The notes below the pieces were generated by a model, which did no database searches, was not told the origin of the DNA, and was given only the letters and a program-made list of their open reading frames with translations. Shown one piece after another: positions 24,414-32,658 of a DNA stretch of 34,734 nucleotides; the stretch's first letter is position 1, and every line of letters starts with the position of its first letter. Both the position numbers and the translations under genes were made by a program. Source of the DNA: Syntrophaceae bacterium UBA1062 (GTDB taxonomy: Bacteria; Desulfobacterota; Desulfomonilia; UBA1062); NCBI GenBank assembly GCA_002316295.1, contig DCDF01000018.1:1-34734 (forward strand). Direction: 5' to 3'.

Positions 24414-24874
24414 AGGCCCTGCCGCTCGTCTTTATGCTCGTATGCTCCTGCTCCATGCCCAGGATCGTAGTGCTCGAGGACCCGCTGAGCGCATCGGAGC
24501 ACAACAGCCTGGGAGTGATCTACGAGAGCAAGGGGGATTACGGCCTGGCCGAGCAGGAGTATCTGAAGGCGGCCGGCAGGGAGAGGTCCTGGCCGGTCCC
24601 GCTGTTCAACCTGGGCAATCTCCGGTATGCCCGGGGCGATCTCGAAGGGGCGGAGCACTACTACCGCAGATGCCTCGCCCTGGATGAAGGGGACACAGAT
24701 GCTATGAACAACCTGGCAAATGTCCTGCACGACCTCGGCAGGAGCAGAGAAGCCCTGGAGCTGATACAGCGCGCCATTGCCGGGGAATCCAGGCCCGAAT
24801 ACCTCGACACCTACAGGAAGATTGCCGGAAGCACCGCGGCCCCGGACGGGGGAGACAGGCCTGCCGTTCCGTGA
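24371..24874 (+). CDS. TPR-repeat lipoprotein (split partner of the C39 peptidase)
   Basis: A 167-residue protein. A signal segment (ALPLVFMLVCSC) ends in a probable lipobox LVCSC with Cys27, so it is likely lipid-anchored. Two to three tetratricopeptide repeats follow: EHNSLGVIYESKGDYGLAE, LFNLGNLRYARGDLEGAE and AMNNLANVLHDLGRSREALE. TPRs form a protein-binding groove. Its start lies inside the end of the peptidase gene (43-base overlap, other frame), so the two are co-translated. Homologous PA2778 proteins often carry this TPR on the same chain, which suggests the two proteins work as a pair. The ATG at 24371 has GAGGA about eleven bases upstream. Confidence 0.8.
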   Translation: MEEKRFGLSAHSSLKALPLVFMLVCSCSMPRIVVLEDPLSASEHNSLGVIYESKGDYGLAEQEYLKAAGRERSWPVPLFNLGNLRYARGDLEGAEHYYRRCLALDEGDTDAMNNLANVLHDLGRSREALELIQRAIAGESRPEYLDTYRKIAGSTAAPDGGDRPAVP

Positions 24875-24925
24875 CGGGTGCGGACGGCGCGGGGCGGAAA
24901 AAGCCCGGACAAAAATGTCGTGCAC

Positions 24926-26080
24926 ATGGTGAGAGAGAGGAAAAAGAGATGGGTGCAGGGCGTTCTCATAGCTCTCGTCATCCTCGTACTGACCGGTGCT
25001 GCGGGCTTGCGGATCGCCGGGCGGGCACTTGAGGAGAGGGTGGCTGAGTCCCTGGGGCCGAGAGGCGAGGTGGAGCGCATCCGGCTCGGCCTGACAGGTG
25101 TGGTGGCGGAGCAGGTGCGGATTCGGGGCCCTGCTCATTGGCCCGCCTCGGACGAGCTCCGGGCGGAGCGCGTGAAGGTGGTTCCCGGCCTTCGCAGTCT
25201 GTTCTCGGGGCGATATCACATCAGGTCGATCACGGTCATCAGGCCCTACCTCTCTGTGCTGAGGACCAAAGATGGCGGGCTCAGAGCGGTGCCGGGCCTG
25301 CTGGGCCCGTCGAAGGACCGTACCTCTGAAGATGGGAGCGGCGATGCAGCCCCGGGTGTTTCCATCGGACGAATAATCCTGCGGGACGGGGTGGTGGAGC
25401 TGTTCGACGCCACGGTCTCCGCCCCGCCCCTGAAGATACGGCTGGAGGATATACAGGCCCGTATCAGAGACATAACCGCACCTTCTTTTACAGGAATGAC
25501 CCGTTTCGACCTCACCGGGATCGTGAAGGGCGCCCGCCGGGACGGGCGCGTTCATGCCGCGGGCTCGGTCGAGATCGCGACAAGGGATTCCTCGCTCGCT
25601 GTGAAGCTGGAAGCTGTGGACCTGACATCCTTCCAGTCGTATCTGCTGAGATCCCATGATGCAAGGGTCGTCAGCGGCATTCTGGACATGGATCTGAAGT
25701 CCGACGTGCGCGGCAATCATCTCCGTGCCCCGGGCACGGTGAGCATATCCGATCTGAAGCTCGAGCCGGCGGGCGGCCCATGGGGGACCTTCCTGGGCGT
25801 GCCCCGAAGCGCCGTACTTGAGCTGCTGAAGAGCTCCGGCGACAGGATAACGCTGCACTTCGTGCTGGAAGGGAACCTGGACAATCCCCGGTTTTCTCTC
25901 AATGAGGCGCTCTCCAGGCGCCTGGCGGTTTCACTGGCGAACGCCCTTCAGGTGAACATCGGCAGAGTGACCGAAGGAGCGGGAGAGATCGGCAGCCGAG
26001 GCGTGGAAGCTGCGGGGGAAGTGATGAAGGGATTCGGCAACGCCGTGCAAGACCTGTTCGGAGGCCGGAAGGACAAGTAG
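24926..26080 (+). CDS. AsmA-like / DUF748 membrane-anchored protein
   Basis: A 384-residue protein with one N-terminal membrane anchor (WVQGVLIALVILVLTGAAGL) and a large periplasmic part with repeated beta-strand segments: GLTGVVAEQVRIRG, YHIRSITVIRPYLSVLRT, RIILRDGVVELFDATV and VSGILDMDLKSDV. This is the pattern of AsmA/DUF748 proteins, long beta-groove proteins linked to lipid movement between membranes. ATG 24926 is used. A GTG at 24878, four bases after the previous stop, is an alternative, and neither has a strong ribosome-binding site. It follows the PA2779/C39/TPR set closely and is probably co-transcribed. Confidence 0.75.
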   Translation: MVRERKKRWVQGVLIALVILVLTGAAGLRIAGRALEERVAESLGPRGEVERIRLGLTGVVAEQVRIRGPAHWPASDELRAERVKVVPGLRSLFSGRYHIRSITVIRPYLSVLRTKDGGLRAVPGLLGPSKDRTSEDGSGDAAPGVSIGRIILRDGVVELFDATVSAPPLKIRLEDIQARIRDITAPSFTGMTRFDLTGIVKGARRDGRVHAAGSVEIATRDSSLAVKLEAVDLTSFQSYLLRSHDARVVSGILDMDLKSDVRGNHLRAPGTVSISDLKLEPAGGPWGTFLGVPRSAVLELLKSSGDRITLHFVLEGNLDNPRFSLNEALSRRLAVSLANALQVNIGRVTEGAGEIGSRGVEAAGEVMKGFGNAVQDLFGGRKDK

Positions 26081-26280
26081 CCCCGGGGCTCCCGTCCTGC
26101 TCTTCCTGGCCTTTCAGCCTGAGTCTGAAGGAGAGGCGGCTTCCGGAGAAAGCTCCGCCACGCCGAGGCGGGCGGGTACCGGCCCGGTGCGAAGGCCGCC
26201 CTGGTTTCAAAAATGCTGCCGCTTTGCATCTTTGGAGAACGTTCGAGCAGGACACAACAGGGCTTGCCGGAAATGCACCC
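26081..26280. other. intergenic region between convergent genes
   Basis: About 200 bases. A GGCGG...CCGCC inverted pair near 26135-26160 is possible, but it has no T-run. No gene is seen. Confidence 0.35.
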
Positions 26281-27105
26281 CTACGGGCGGTAGCTGCGGG
26301 TATCTTCCAGACACTCGTTGCCGAACATGATCACGGAACCCTCATCGATCATCTGCTGGACGAAAAGCATCATGTCGGAAGCCCCCTCGTTCTGCCAGAA
26401 CATGACGCAGCGTTCATTCGTGCAGTGGCGCGGATGCTCGGGATCCAGGTGGTCGGATGTCATGGGCACCCCGTTGTTCACGAGCCCCATGACATGTCCG
26501 AATTCATGAACCAGGGTCGCCTGCTCCACAAACCTGGAGATCTGCGTCATGGAGCTCGAGGAGAGAACGACGTCCTTGAAGACCGCGATCACCGGAGTTC
26601 CTATAATGGAGACCCCGATAATCTGATAGTTGGTCCCCTCTTCGTTTTCAAAGTATCCATTGAGAAAGAACACCGGGAACTCCACAGCAAAGTCCGACAA
26701 GTTTCCATCCCAGACAGTCCGGGCAAGGGCGATGATGTCATCCGCGGTCCATGTCTCCTGGCCCTGATCCGATATCCTCTCCATCTCTGAGAGATCTGAC
26801 GGCACATAGATGTCGGGCTCTATGGTGCGCCCTTCGAAGAGGGAGGCGATGTTGCTTCTGAGCACCGACCAGTACGTAGTCCCCGGCTGGGCGCTGCCCG
26901 TGAACGGCTCTGCATCCGGCTCATAGATAACCAGAACGCTGATCGTGTCTACCCTCGAGTACAGGGCCGGGATATCCAGTGCCACGGCATCGGGTATCGG
27001 CTCCGACCCATTGCCGCTGTCGCCGGAGCATCCCGCCGGCGAGAGCAGGACCATGAAAAGCAGGGGGATAATCGTACCCTTGGAAAGACACCGATCATAT
27101 TTCAT
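26281..27105 (-). CDS. metzincin-like zinc metalloprotease lipoprotein
   Basis: A 274-residue lipoprotein. The signal segment (IIPLLFMVLLSPAGC) gives a lipobox at Cys26. The zinc motif is VHEFGHVMGLVNNG (His200, Glu201, His204). Unlike classical metzincins, the third position after Gly207 is Asn, not His. About twenty residues on comes HCTNERCVM (His227, Cys228, Cys233), which looks like the archaemetzincin signature HCx4CxM moved downstream by an insert. A later VIM (Met260) could be the Met-turn. It is probably an outer-membrane or periplasmic protease of an uncharacterised group. ATG 27105 is chosen for AAAGGA upstream and the lipobox. The frame is open to 27444 without support. Confidence 0.8.
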   Translation of the reverse strand: MKYDRCLSKGTIIPLLFMVLLSPAGCSGDSGNGSEPIPDAVALDIPALYSRVDTISVLVIYEPDAEPFTGSAQPGTTYWSVLRSNIASLFEGRTIEPDIYVPSDLSEMERISDQGQETWTADDIIALARTVWDGNLSDFAVEFPVFFLNGYFENEEGTNYQIIGVSIIGTPVIAVFKDVVLSSSSMTQISRFVEQATLVHEFGHVMGLVNNGVPMTSDHLDPEHPRHCTNERCVMFWQNEGASDMMLFVQQMIDEGSVIMFGNECLEDTRSYRP

Positions 27106-27331
27106 CAGCAATCCTTTGTGGAGGAAGTTCTTCGCCTGTCTAGAGAATTGTATAAAGCGAATTCCGGAAAAATCAAAAAAAGGATATCTTTCCGGCATAT
27201 GGTGGAATATATCGGATTTATTGCGATAACAGGGGCATCCAGGAACCGGGGCGCTGTGCGGAAGCGAAAATCCTTGACAGACCGGCGTTTGTCGATCATG
27301 TGTTCGGCTATTGAGTGCTGCAGAGTAGTGT

Positions 27332-28657
27332 ATGAGCGTGAAGGACAGACTGAAGCGCCTGACAGGGGAAGGGCAACCCGCCGTATCGGGCACTGCGCGG
27401 CAGGAGCTCATCAGCGAGCTGCGCCGCAGGGTCGATGCCATCATGGCCCGCAGAGCCGCCTATCCGCAGCGGACTGTGACTCCTGCTTCCGGCCGCCCAA
27501 CGACAGCCCGCGCCCTTGACGAGGTCATCACCGGCGAGGAGGTGAATACCGGCTGCGGAGCATGTTTCTTCACCCGGAGCATGTTCAGGGCGGAGTCATA
27601 TCACGGAAATATCCAGGTCGCCCGGCTCGCGGGTGCGGATATGAAGGCCGCGGCGATGCTGGCAGGCCGCCCCGAGATCGCCCGCATGGACCTTGCCGAT
27701 GCCGTGTTCCTGGACACAGAGACCACCGGGCTTGCCGGCGGGACCGGCACATTTGCTTTTCTCGTCGGTCTCGGGTGGTTCGAAGGGCGGGACTTCGTCG
27801 TGTGTCAGCTCTTTGCCCGGGATTTTCATGAAGAGCCCTCCATGCTGAGCCTGTTACAGGATATGACTGCCGGAAAGCGCTTTCTGGTAACGTTCAACGG
27901 CAGGGCCTTCGACGTGAGCCTGCTCTCGGCCCGCTACATTCTCAACCGGCTGGAGGACCCGCTCGCCGGCATGCCGCATCTCGATCTGCTCTTTCCCTCT
28001 CGCAAGCTCGCGGGCCACCGGCTCGAAAACTGCAGGCTCGTGACGCTCGAGAATGAGATTCTCGGCTTTACACGCACCGGGGATGTGCCCGGCTGGGAGA
28101 TTCCATCCCGGTACTTCGACTGGCTCAGGAGCCGCGACGGAACGCTCCTCGAAGACGTATTCCTTCACAACCGGCTGGATATCGTCTCCATGGCCGCCCT
28201 TGTTTCTCACTTCACGGATATCGTCACAAGAGGAAACGAGCTGCCGCACTGCCATCCCGGCGATCTCCTGGCGGCCGCCAGGCTTCACCTGCAGCATGGG
28301 GACAACCGGATCGCCCGTGCTTTTCTGGAGGCGCTCATGGGATCGCCGGATCCTCTCGTCGTTCGTGACGCAGGCAGGACCCTCTCTCTTTTTTTCAAGA
28401 GACAGGGCCGGTGGGAGGACGCGGTAAGGATATGGCAGGACATGATGGTGCGTGACCCGGGTGATCTCTTTGCTGCGGAAGAGATGGCGAAGTGGCTCGA
28501 GCACCGGGCATACGACCACCTCCGGGCCATAGAAATCGTGGAAACGGCCCTCTCGGGATCAGGCACCCTGTCTCTGGCCGACCGGTCATCTCTCGCTCAT
28601 CGCCTCGCCAGGCTCAAGAGAAAAGCGGCCTCGGCCGGTCGCAGGCCACCGGAATAG
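27332..28657 (+). CDS. YprB-type ribonuclease H-like exonuclease domain protein
   Basis: A 441-residue protein. Residues about 120-290 are a DEDD exonuclease fold of the YprB/RNase_H_2 type (PF13482): FLDTETTGLAGGTGTFAF with Asp128 and Glu130, VTFNGRAFDVSLL with Asp194, and HNRLDIVSM with Asp283. The C-terminal 130 residues are helical, TPR-like (AARLHLQHGDNRIARAFLE, WEDAVRIWQDMM). The family is predicted to degrade nucleic acids from 3' ends, but the role is not settled. The start at 27332 lacks a clear ribosome-binding site. The TAG stop lies in a 9-base tandem repeat next to an inverted-repeat element. Confidence 0.82.
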   Translation: MSVKDRLKRLTGEGQPAVSGTARQELISELRRRVDAIMARRAAYPQRTVTPASGRPTTARALDEVITGEEVNTGCGACFFTRSMFRAESYHGNIQVARLAGADMKAAAMLAGRPEIARMDLADAVFLDTETTGLAGGTGTFAFLVGLGWFEGRDFVVCQLFARDFHEEPSMLSLLQDMTAGKRFLVTFNGRAFDVSLLSARYILNRLEDPLAGMPHLDLLFPSRKLAGHRLENCRLVTLENEILGFTRTGDVPGWEIPSRYFDWLRSRDGTLLEDVFLHNRLDIVSMAALVSHFTDIVTRGNELPHCHPGDLLAAARLHLQHGDNRIARAFLEALMGSPDPLVVRDAGRTLSLFFKRQGRWEDAVRIWQDMMVRDPGDLFAAEEMAKWLEHRAYDHLRAIEIVETALSGSGTLSLADRSSLAHRLARLKRKAASAGRRPPE

Positions 28658-28668
28658 AGCCAGTAGAG

Positions 28669-28768
28669 CCAGGGGTCAGGTCTCAACATGTGACAATCAG
28701 CGAATTCTTTTAATTGATCACAGCGTTTGGCTTTGTTTGGTTGTCACATGTTGAGACCTGACCCCTGG
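28669..28768. repeat. perfect inverted repeat, 28-bp arms (REPIN/MITE-like)
   Basis: The left arm 28669-28696 begins CCAGGGGTCAGGTCTCAACA. The right arm 28741-28768 is its exact reverse complement. The 44-base loop is AT-rich. The element lies between two convergent genes. The 9-base unit TAGAGCCAG is repeated in tandem at 28655-28672, just at its left edge. Sequences with GGGGTCAGG ends are common in elements mobilised by REP-associated (IS200-like) transposases. It could also act as a two-way terminator. Confidence 0.8.
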
Positions 28769-28778
28769 TTTGTGATCC

Positions 28779-29390
28779 TTAGTTCCGGGGGAGGGTGGGC
28801 GGCAGATCGGCTATGGCCCGGGCTATTTCCCCGCTCAGCCTGGCGACGAGCTCGCTGTAAGCTGATACGAGGTATGTGTAATCATCTCCGGGCACCGGTT
28901 TTGTGAAGCGCGATCTTTGGCTTGTGATCGTCCGCCTGCTTTCGCCTTTCGAGAGCGTCCACCCGGCCTCGAGCACCGCTTCTCCTCCCGGGCCTCCCTC
29001 GAAGGCGGCCACCTGAATCCTGAGCGTGTAGTCTGCGGGGCCCGAGCGACCTGCGGGCAGGATATTGACCACTTCCGCACAGGTCAGGGTTTCGAGATTG
29101 CGCGAGATCACCCGGGCGATATTCTCATCGAGCGGCTCGGCCCACAGATTGGACTCAGAGATGGCAAGCTCGTTCCTGCCGGTGCGGACCATGATCTGAG
29201 GCCTGTCGATATATGACGGGATTCTCACCGGGCGTAAGCCGATGACCATGCAGGGCTGCCCGTCTCCATCCGGGTCCCCGGCAACGAAGGCGGGCTCCAG
29301 AAGATAGTATGTGGGCGGCCGTGGGGAGGCGCAGCCTCCGAGCATGAAAGCCAGCGATATGAACAGGATCAGCCGGGCTGAATATTTCAT
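28779..29390 (-). CDS. PqiC-like ABC-type transport auxiliary lipoprotein
   Basis: A 203-residue lipoprotein. The signal LILFISLAFMLGGC gives a clean lipobox LGGC. The mature part has the DUF330/PqiC layout: PPTYYLLEP near the start, IGLRPVRIPSYIDRPQIMVRT, NLWAEPLDENIARVISRNL and later strands. PqiC-type proteins sit at the outer membrane and receive lipids from the MCE tunnel. ATG 29390 follows GGAGGAATCG; the upstream ATG at 29402 abuts the MCE gene stop. It is the last gene of the lipid transport operon. Confidence 0.87.
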   Translation of the reverse strand: MKYSARLILFISLAFMLGGCASPRPPTYYLLEPAFVAGDPDGDGQPCMVIGLRPVRIPSYIDRPQIMVRTGRNELAISESNLWAEPLDENIARVISRNLETLTCAEVVNILPAGRSGPADYTLRIQVAAFEGGPGGEAVLEAGWTLSKGESRRTITSQRSRFTKPVPGDDYTYLVSAYSELVARLSGEIARAIADLPPTLPRN

Positions 29391-29401
29391 CGATTCCTCC
29401 A

Positions 29402-30370
29402 TTAAGGACTTCCCCTGCCGCGGATAAGGGCCTCAGGATGACGTTCGAGATAATCCGCGAGATGACGGATGGATTCCGCAGCGGCAGAGATTTCTTCCAG
29501 GGTTTCGCTCAGCTGATAGATCACAGACGATTCGCCCGTCGTGCCGCTCTCGATCGAGCCGAAGACGTTCTCCGCGCGAAACATGGCCGACTGCGCGGCC
29601 TTTGCGGTCCGGTCGACGCCGGCCTGCATTTCCGCTATCCGCTTATCGACATTTCCGAGAAGCGTGCGGGCGTCCGCCAGGGTGGACTTGAGCTCCGAGG
29701 ACACAGGGCCCACCTGACTGTCGATATCCCGTATCAGTGTCCGCATGTCCATAAGGGCGAGATTCAGTGATGCGATGCTTTCCCTGAGCTCTTTGGACTT
29801 GGCTGCTTCCTCGATGCCTTCAACCGCAGCTATTAGCTTGTTCGCGAGCTCTTCCAGCGGGAGCTTTTCGATCGTCCTGGTAAACTGCTCGAGACTCGAG
29901 GGGACAGTGGGAATCTCCGGATACTTGCTGTCCTTGTCCACGAGCTGAGCAGATTTGTCGGGATAGAAATCCAGGGCGATGACCAGCTGGCCTGTCAGCA
30001 CATTCTGAAGCTGGAGCTGCGCCTTCAGACCCTTGTCGATGAGCTGCTTGAAGTACTGTTCCTGAGCCTGCCTGCTCTGCGCTCCGGTAATGGTCTGAGG
30101 GTCCAGTTGAACCTGGACCGGGATACGGACAGATGCGTCATCGGGGTCGAAGTGCAGGCTGATATTCTTCACAGACCCGATCCGGACCCCTCTGAAGACG
30201 ACGGGCGCTCCCTCGTACAGACCTTTGACGGAGCCCTCGAAATACATCACGTACTCGGGGCGCTGGGAGAAATATCCCACAGAGCTGAAGAGAATGATCC
30301 CTGCCACCGCCAGGGCGAGCGCTCCGATGATGAATGCTCCGATGAGCGTTTTGTTCGCTTTTGCGTTCAT
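29402..30370 (-). CDS. MCE/MlaD-type lipid-binding protein
   Basis: A 322-residue protein. It has an N-terminal membrane anchor (LIGAFIIGALALAVAGIILF), one MCE domain (about residues 37-115; YVMYFEGSVKGLYEGAPVVF and GVRIGSVKNISL) and a long helical tail (residues 170-310). MCE proteins form hexameric rings on the periplasmic face of the permease and carry lipid. The helical tail is expected to form a tunnel toward the outer membrane, as in the PqiB/YebT-like types. It is the third gene of the operon. Confidence 0.9.
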   Translation of the reverse strand: MNAKANKTLIGAFIIGALALAVAGIILFSSVGYFSQRPEYVMYFEGSVKGLYEGAPVVFRGVRIGSVKNISLHFDPDDASVRIPVQVQLDPQTITGAQSRQAQEQYFKQLIDKGLKAQLQLQNVLTGQLVIALDFYPDKSAQLVDKDSKYPEIPTVPSSLEQFTRTIEKLPLEELANKLIAAVEGIEEAAKSKELRESIASLNLALMDMRTLIRDIDSQVGPVSSELKSTLADARTLLGNVDKRIAEMQAGVDRTAKAAQSAMFRAENVFGSIESGTTGESSVIYQLSETLEEISAAAESIRHLADYLERHPEALIRGRGSP

Positions 30371-30421
30371 GTCTTTTTTCTCTTGTCATTCTGTCTGTGG
30401 AGCATAGAGTTTCAATCCCCC

Positions 30422-31189
30422 TTATTCCACTTGAGGCGCGATCCTGCCGCGGGTAAGAAATCTGCGGACCCTGATGTCCTGCGAATGCTCGAGAAGGGTC
30501 TTGGGGTTCCCCGATGCTATCATGGTCCGCAAGGCGGAGTCGAGAAATATGGAGTTGTCCGCAATCGAGAAAATGCTTTCCAGATCGTGCGTGATGACTA
30601 TGATCGTGGTCTTCAGATTCTCTTTGAGCTCCAGAATCAGCTCGTCCAGGAGCCGCGCGCTCACGGGATCGAGCCCCGCCGAAGGCTCGTCGAAGAAGAG
30701 GATCTCGGGGTCAAGGGCCATAGCGCGGGCCAGGGCCGCCCTCTTCATCATGCCCCCGCTTATTTCTGAAGGATACGAGTTCTCGAAGCCGGACAGCCCT
30801 ACCAGGGCCAGCTTGAAGGAGACTATGTCACGAATTTCGCCCGGTGTGAGGCCGGTGAACTCCTCCAGGGGGAGGGCCACGTTCTCCGCCAGGGTCATGG
30901 AGCTCCACAGAGCGCCGCGCTGATAGAGTATGCCGATCCTGCGGAGAATGTCTTCGCGGAGGTCATCGCCCGCTTCCCAGAAGCTCGTTGTGCCATAGAA
31001 CACTTGGCCGCCTTCCGGAGGAAGGAGACCCACCATGGTTTTCATGAGGGTGCTCTTGCCGCTTCCGCTTCCTCCCATGACCACGAAGATCTCGCCCCTT
31101 TTCACCGAGAAGCTGATGCCGGAAAGCACCCTGGTGCTGTTGTAGGCTACGGATATGTCTCGAACCGAGATGGGGTATTCATGGCTCAT
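30422..31189 (-). CDS. MlaF-type ABC transporter ATPase
   Basis: A 255-residue nucleotide-binding subunit. Walker A is GGSGSGKST, the Q-loop region is GILYQRGALW, the signature is ISGGMMKRAALARA and Walker B is ILFFDEPSAGLD. An H-loop THDL follows. The YQRGALWSSMTLAENV stretch and the signature variant ISGGMMKR are typical of MlaF. It powers the lipid transporter with the MlaE permease. GGGGGA precedes ATG 31189. It lies 25 bases after the permease gene. Confidence 0.93.
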   Translation of the reverse strand: MSHEYPISVRDISVAYNSTRVLSGISFSVKRGEIFVVMGGSGSGKSTLMKTMVGLLPPEGGQVFYGTTSFWEAGDDLREDILRRIGILYQRGALWSSMTLAENVALPLEEFTGLTPGEIRDIVSFKLALVGLSGFENSYPSEISGGMMKRAALARAMALDPEILFFDEPSAGLDPVSARLLDELILELKENLKTTIIVITHDLESIFSIADNSIFLDSALRTMIASGNPKTLLEHSQDIRVRRFLTRGRIAPQVE

Positions 31190-31214
31190 GGTTCATATCC
31201 CCCGTATTTCCTCA

Positions 31215-32390
31215 TCATATCCACAGTGCGTTAGTAATGACCGCAAAGACGCCGTCAGCCACCACGATGAACACGATCCCTGAGACCACGGACCTGGTCG
31301 CAGCCTCGCCCACGGCCGAGGCGCTCCTGCCGCAGCGCATCCCGTAAAAACAGCCGGATACGGCGATGATCATGCCGAACACGACGCTCTTTGCCAGTCC
31401 GATCGCAAACTGGGTCAGTGTCACGGCCGACAGCGTCTGCTCGATGTACTGGGATGCGGCGATGTCGAACATGCCCACCCCGATGAACGCGCCGCCCATG
31501 ATCCCGATGAGATCGGCGTACAGGGTGAGCAGCGGCATCATTACAACCAGAGCGATCATCCGGGGCAGCACGAGGAACTCCATCGGATCGATCCCCCACG
31601 TCCTGAGGGCGTCGATCTCTTCGCTTGTCTCCATGGTACCCAGATGCGCGGCAAACGATGCGCCGGTTCTGCCCATCATGATGATCGCGGTCATCATGGG
31701 CCCCATCTCCCGGGCCATGGATATGCCCACTACATTCGCTATGTAGAGCTGGGCCTCGAACATCTTGAGCTGGACCGCCCCCACGAATGCCAGGATGATA
31801 CCCACAAGAGCGCTGATGAGAAAGATGACCGGCAGCGCTTCGGGGCCGCTGGCCTGCAGCACGTGCAGAAGCTCGGCCATTCGGAAGCGGGCCCTGCCGG
31901 CGATGAGCCTGATGAGTGAGAGAAAGGCGCTTCCGATGAATTCCAGGAGGTTGAGCACCGCCTGATGGAAGGTGATCGCCCTTTCTCCGGTCCTGGCAAG
32001 CAGATTGCCGCGCTCGAGCGGCCGCTCGTCCTGCGCCTCGGCCCTCATTCCGTGTGCTGTGGCCAACCGGAGCAGCCGGCGCAACCCCTGGGGAAGATCT
32101 TCTGTCCGGGAAAGAATCCCGAAGCTCTCGCACTCCCGAAGAAACGCCGAAAGAAAGGCCGCGAGAGAGCTGTCCCAGGATACCAGCTCCGATGCATCGA
32201 ACACAGCATACCGTACGGAGGTGAGGTCACCCGCCCCGGTAAGGACATCACGGGCGCGAGGCATGTGCCCCCCTGTCTCCCAGCTCCCCGCGAGACGGAG
32301 CCGGAGCGTGTCCGGGCTCGTTCTGTCCAGCCTCACGATGCCGGATGTGATGGGTGTTTTCTCTGTGCCGCTCATGTGTTGCTGAAGCAT
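31215..32390 (-). CDS. MlaE-type permease with N-terminal STAS domain
   Basis: A 391-residue protein. Residues about 15-130 form a STAS-like domain (VRLDRTSPDTLRLRLAGSWE, VRYAVFDASELVSWDSSLAAF). The MlaE permease core follows, with five to six hydrophobic helices (LPVIFLISALVGIILAFVGA, VVGISMAREMGPMMTAIIMMG, GTMETSEEIDALRTWGIDP). Here the STAS part is fused, whereas E. coli MlaB is separate. ATG 32390 follows GGAAAGGA and is preferred to 32417. It is the first gene of the operon MlaE-MlaF-MCE-PqiC. Confidence 0.92.
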   Translation of the reverse strand: MLQQHMSGTEKTPITSGIVRLDRTSPDTLRLRLAGSWETGGHMPRARDVLTGAGDLTSVRYAVFDASELVSWDSSLAAFLSAFLRECESFGILSRTEDLPQGLRRLLRLATAHGMRAEAQDERPLERGNLLARTGERAITFHQAVLNLLEFIGSAFLSLIRLIAGRARFRMAELLHVLQASGPEALPVIFLISALVGIILAFVGAVQLKMFEAQLYIANVVGISMAREMGPMMTAIIMMGRTGASFAAHLGTMETSEEIDALRTWGIDPMEFLVLPRMIALVVMMPLLTLYADLIGIMGGAFIGVGMFDIAASQYIEQTLSAVTLTQFAIGLAKSVVFGMIIAVSGCFYGMRCGRSASAVGEAATRSVVSGIVFIVVADGVFAVITNALWI

Positions 32391-32465
32391 AGCGTATTCC
32401 TTTCCATGGGTAAACACCCTTTGGTGCTACGGAATATCGGGCTCACCGCTCGTTTTCACTGAATC

Positions 32466-32489
32466 CGGCCGGGCCGGCGGTTTTTTCAG
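32466..32489. other. GC-rich palindrome followed by T6
   Basis: CCGGCCGGGCCGG followed by CGG and TTTTTT. The stem is short and the loop is small, so a terminator role is uncertain. It lies in the divergent gap between the lipid transporter and the CoA-transferase. Confidence 0.3.
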
Positions 32490-32521
32490 GGCATCCGCGC
32501 CAAGATACGTTCTCCGCTGGC

Positions 32522-32550
32522 TGATACATGTGGTATTATGATATTACAAT
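32522..32550 (+). promoter_or_regulatory. possible promoter of the CoA-transferase operon
   Basis: A good -10 TACAAT lies at 32545-32550. The -35, TGATAC at 32522-32527 with a 17-base spacer, is a poor match. The local AT-richness in a GC-rich genome supports a regulatory region. Confidence 0.35.
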
Positions 32551-32658
32551 AAGGTGTGCCGGTCCCGAAAAGGCTTCCCGGGGTCCGGGGTTTCACCAGA
32601 CATCCGATGAAAAGGGTGGAACATTCCTTGTCAACATCACAGCGACAGGAGGAGGAAG

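Noticed and set aside
24404..25858. Long minus-strand frame (484 codons) opposite the TPR and AsmA-like genes
   Set aside because: No domain, no ribosome-binding site, and the plus strand carries recognisable protein families.
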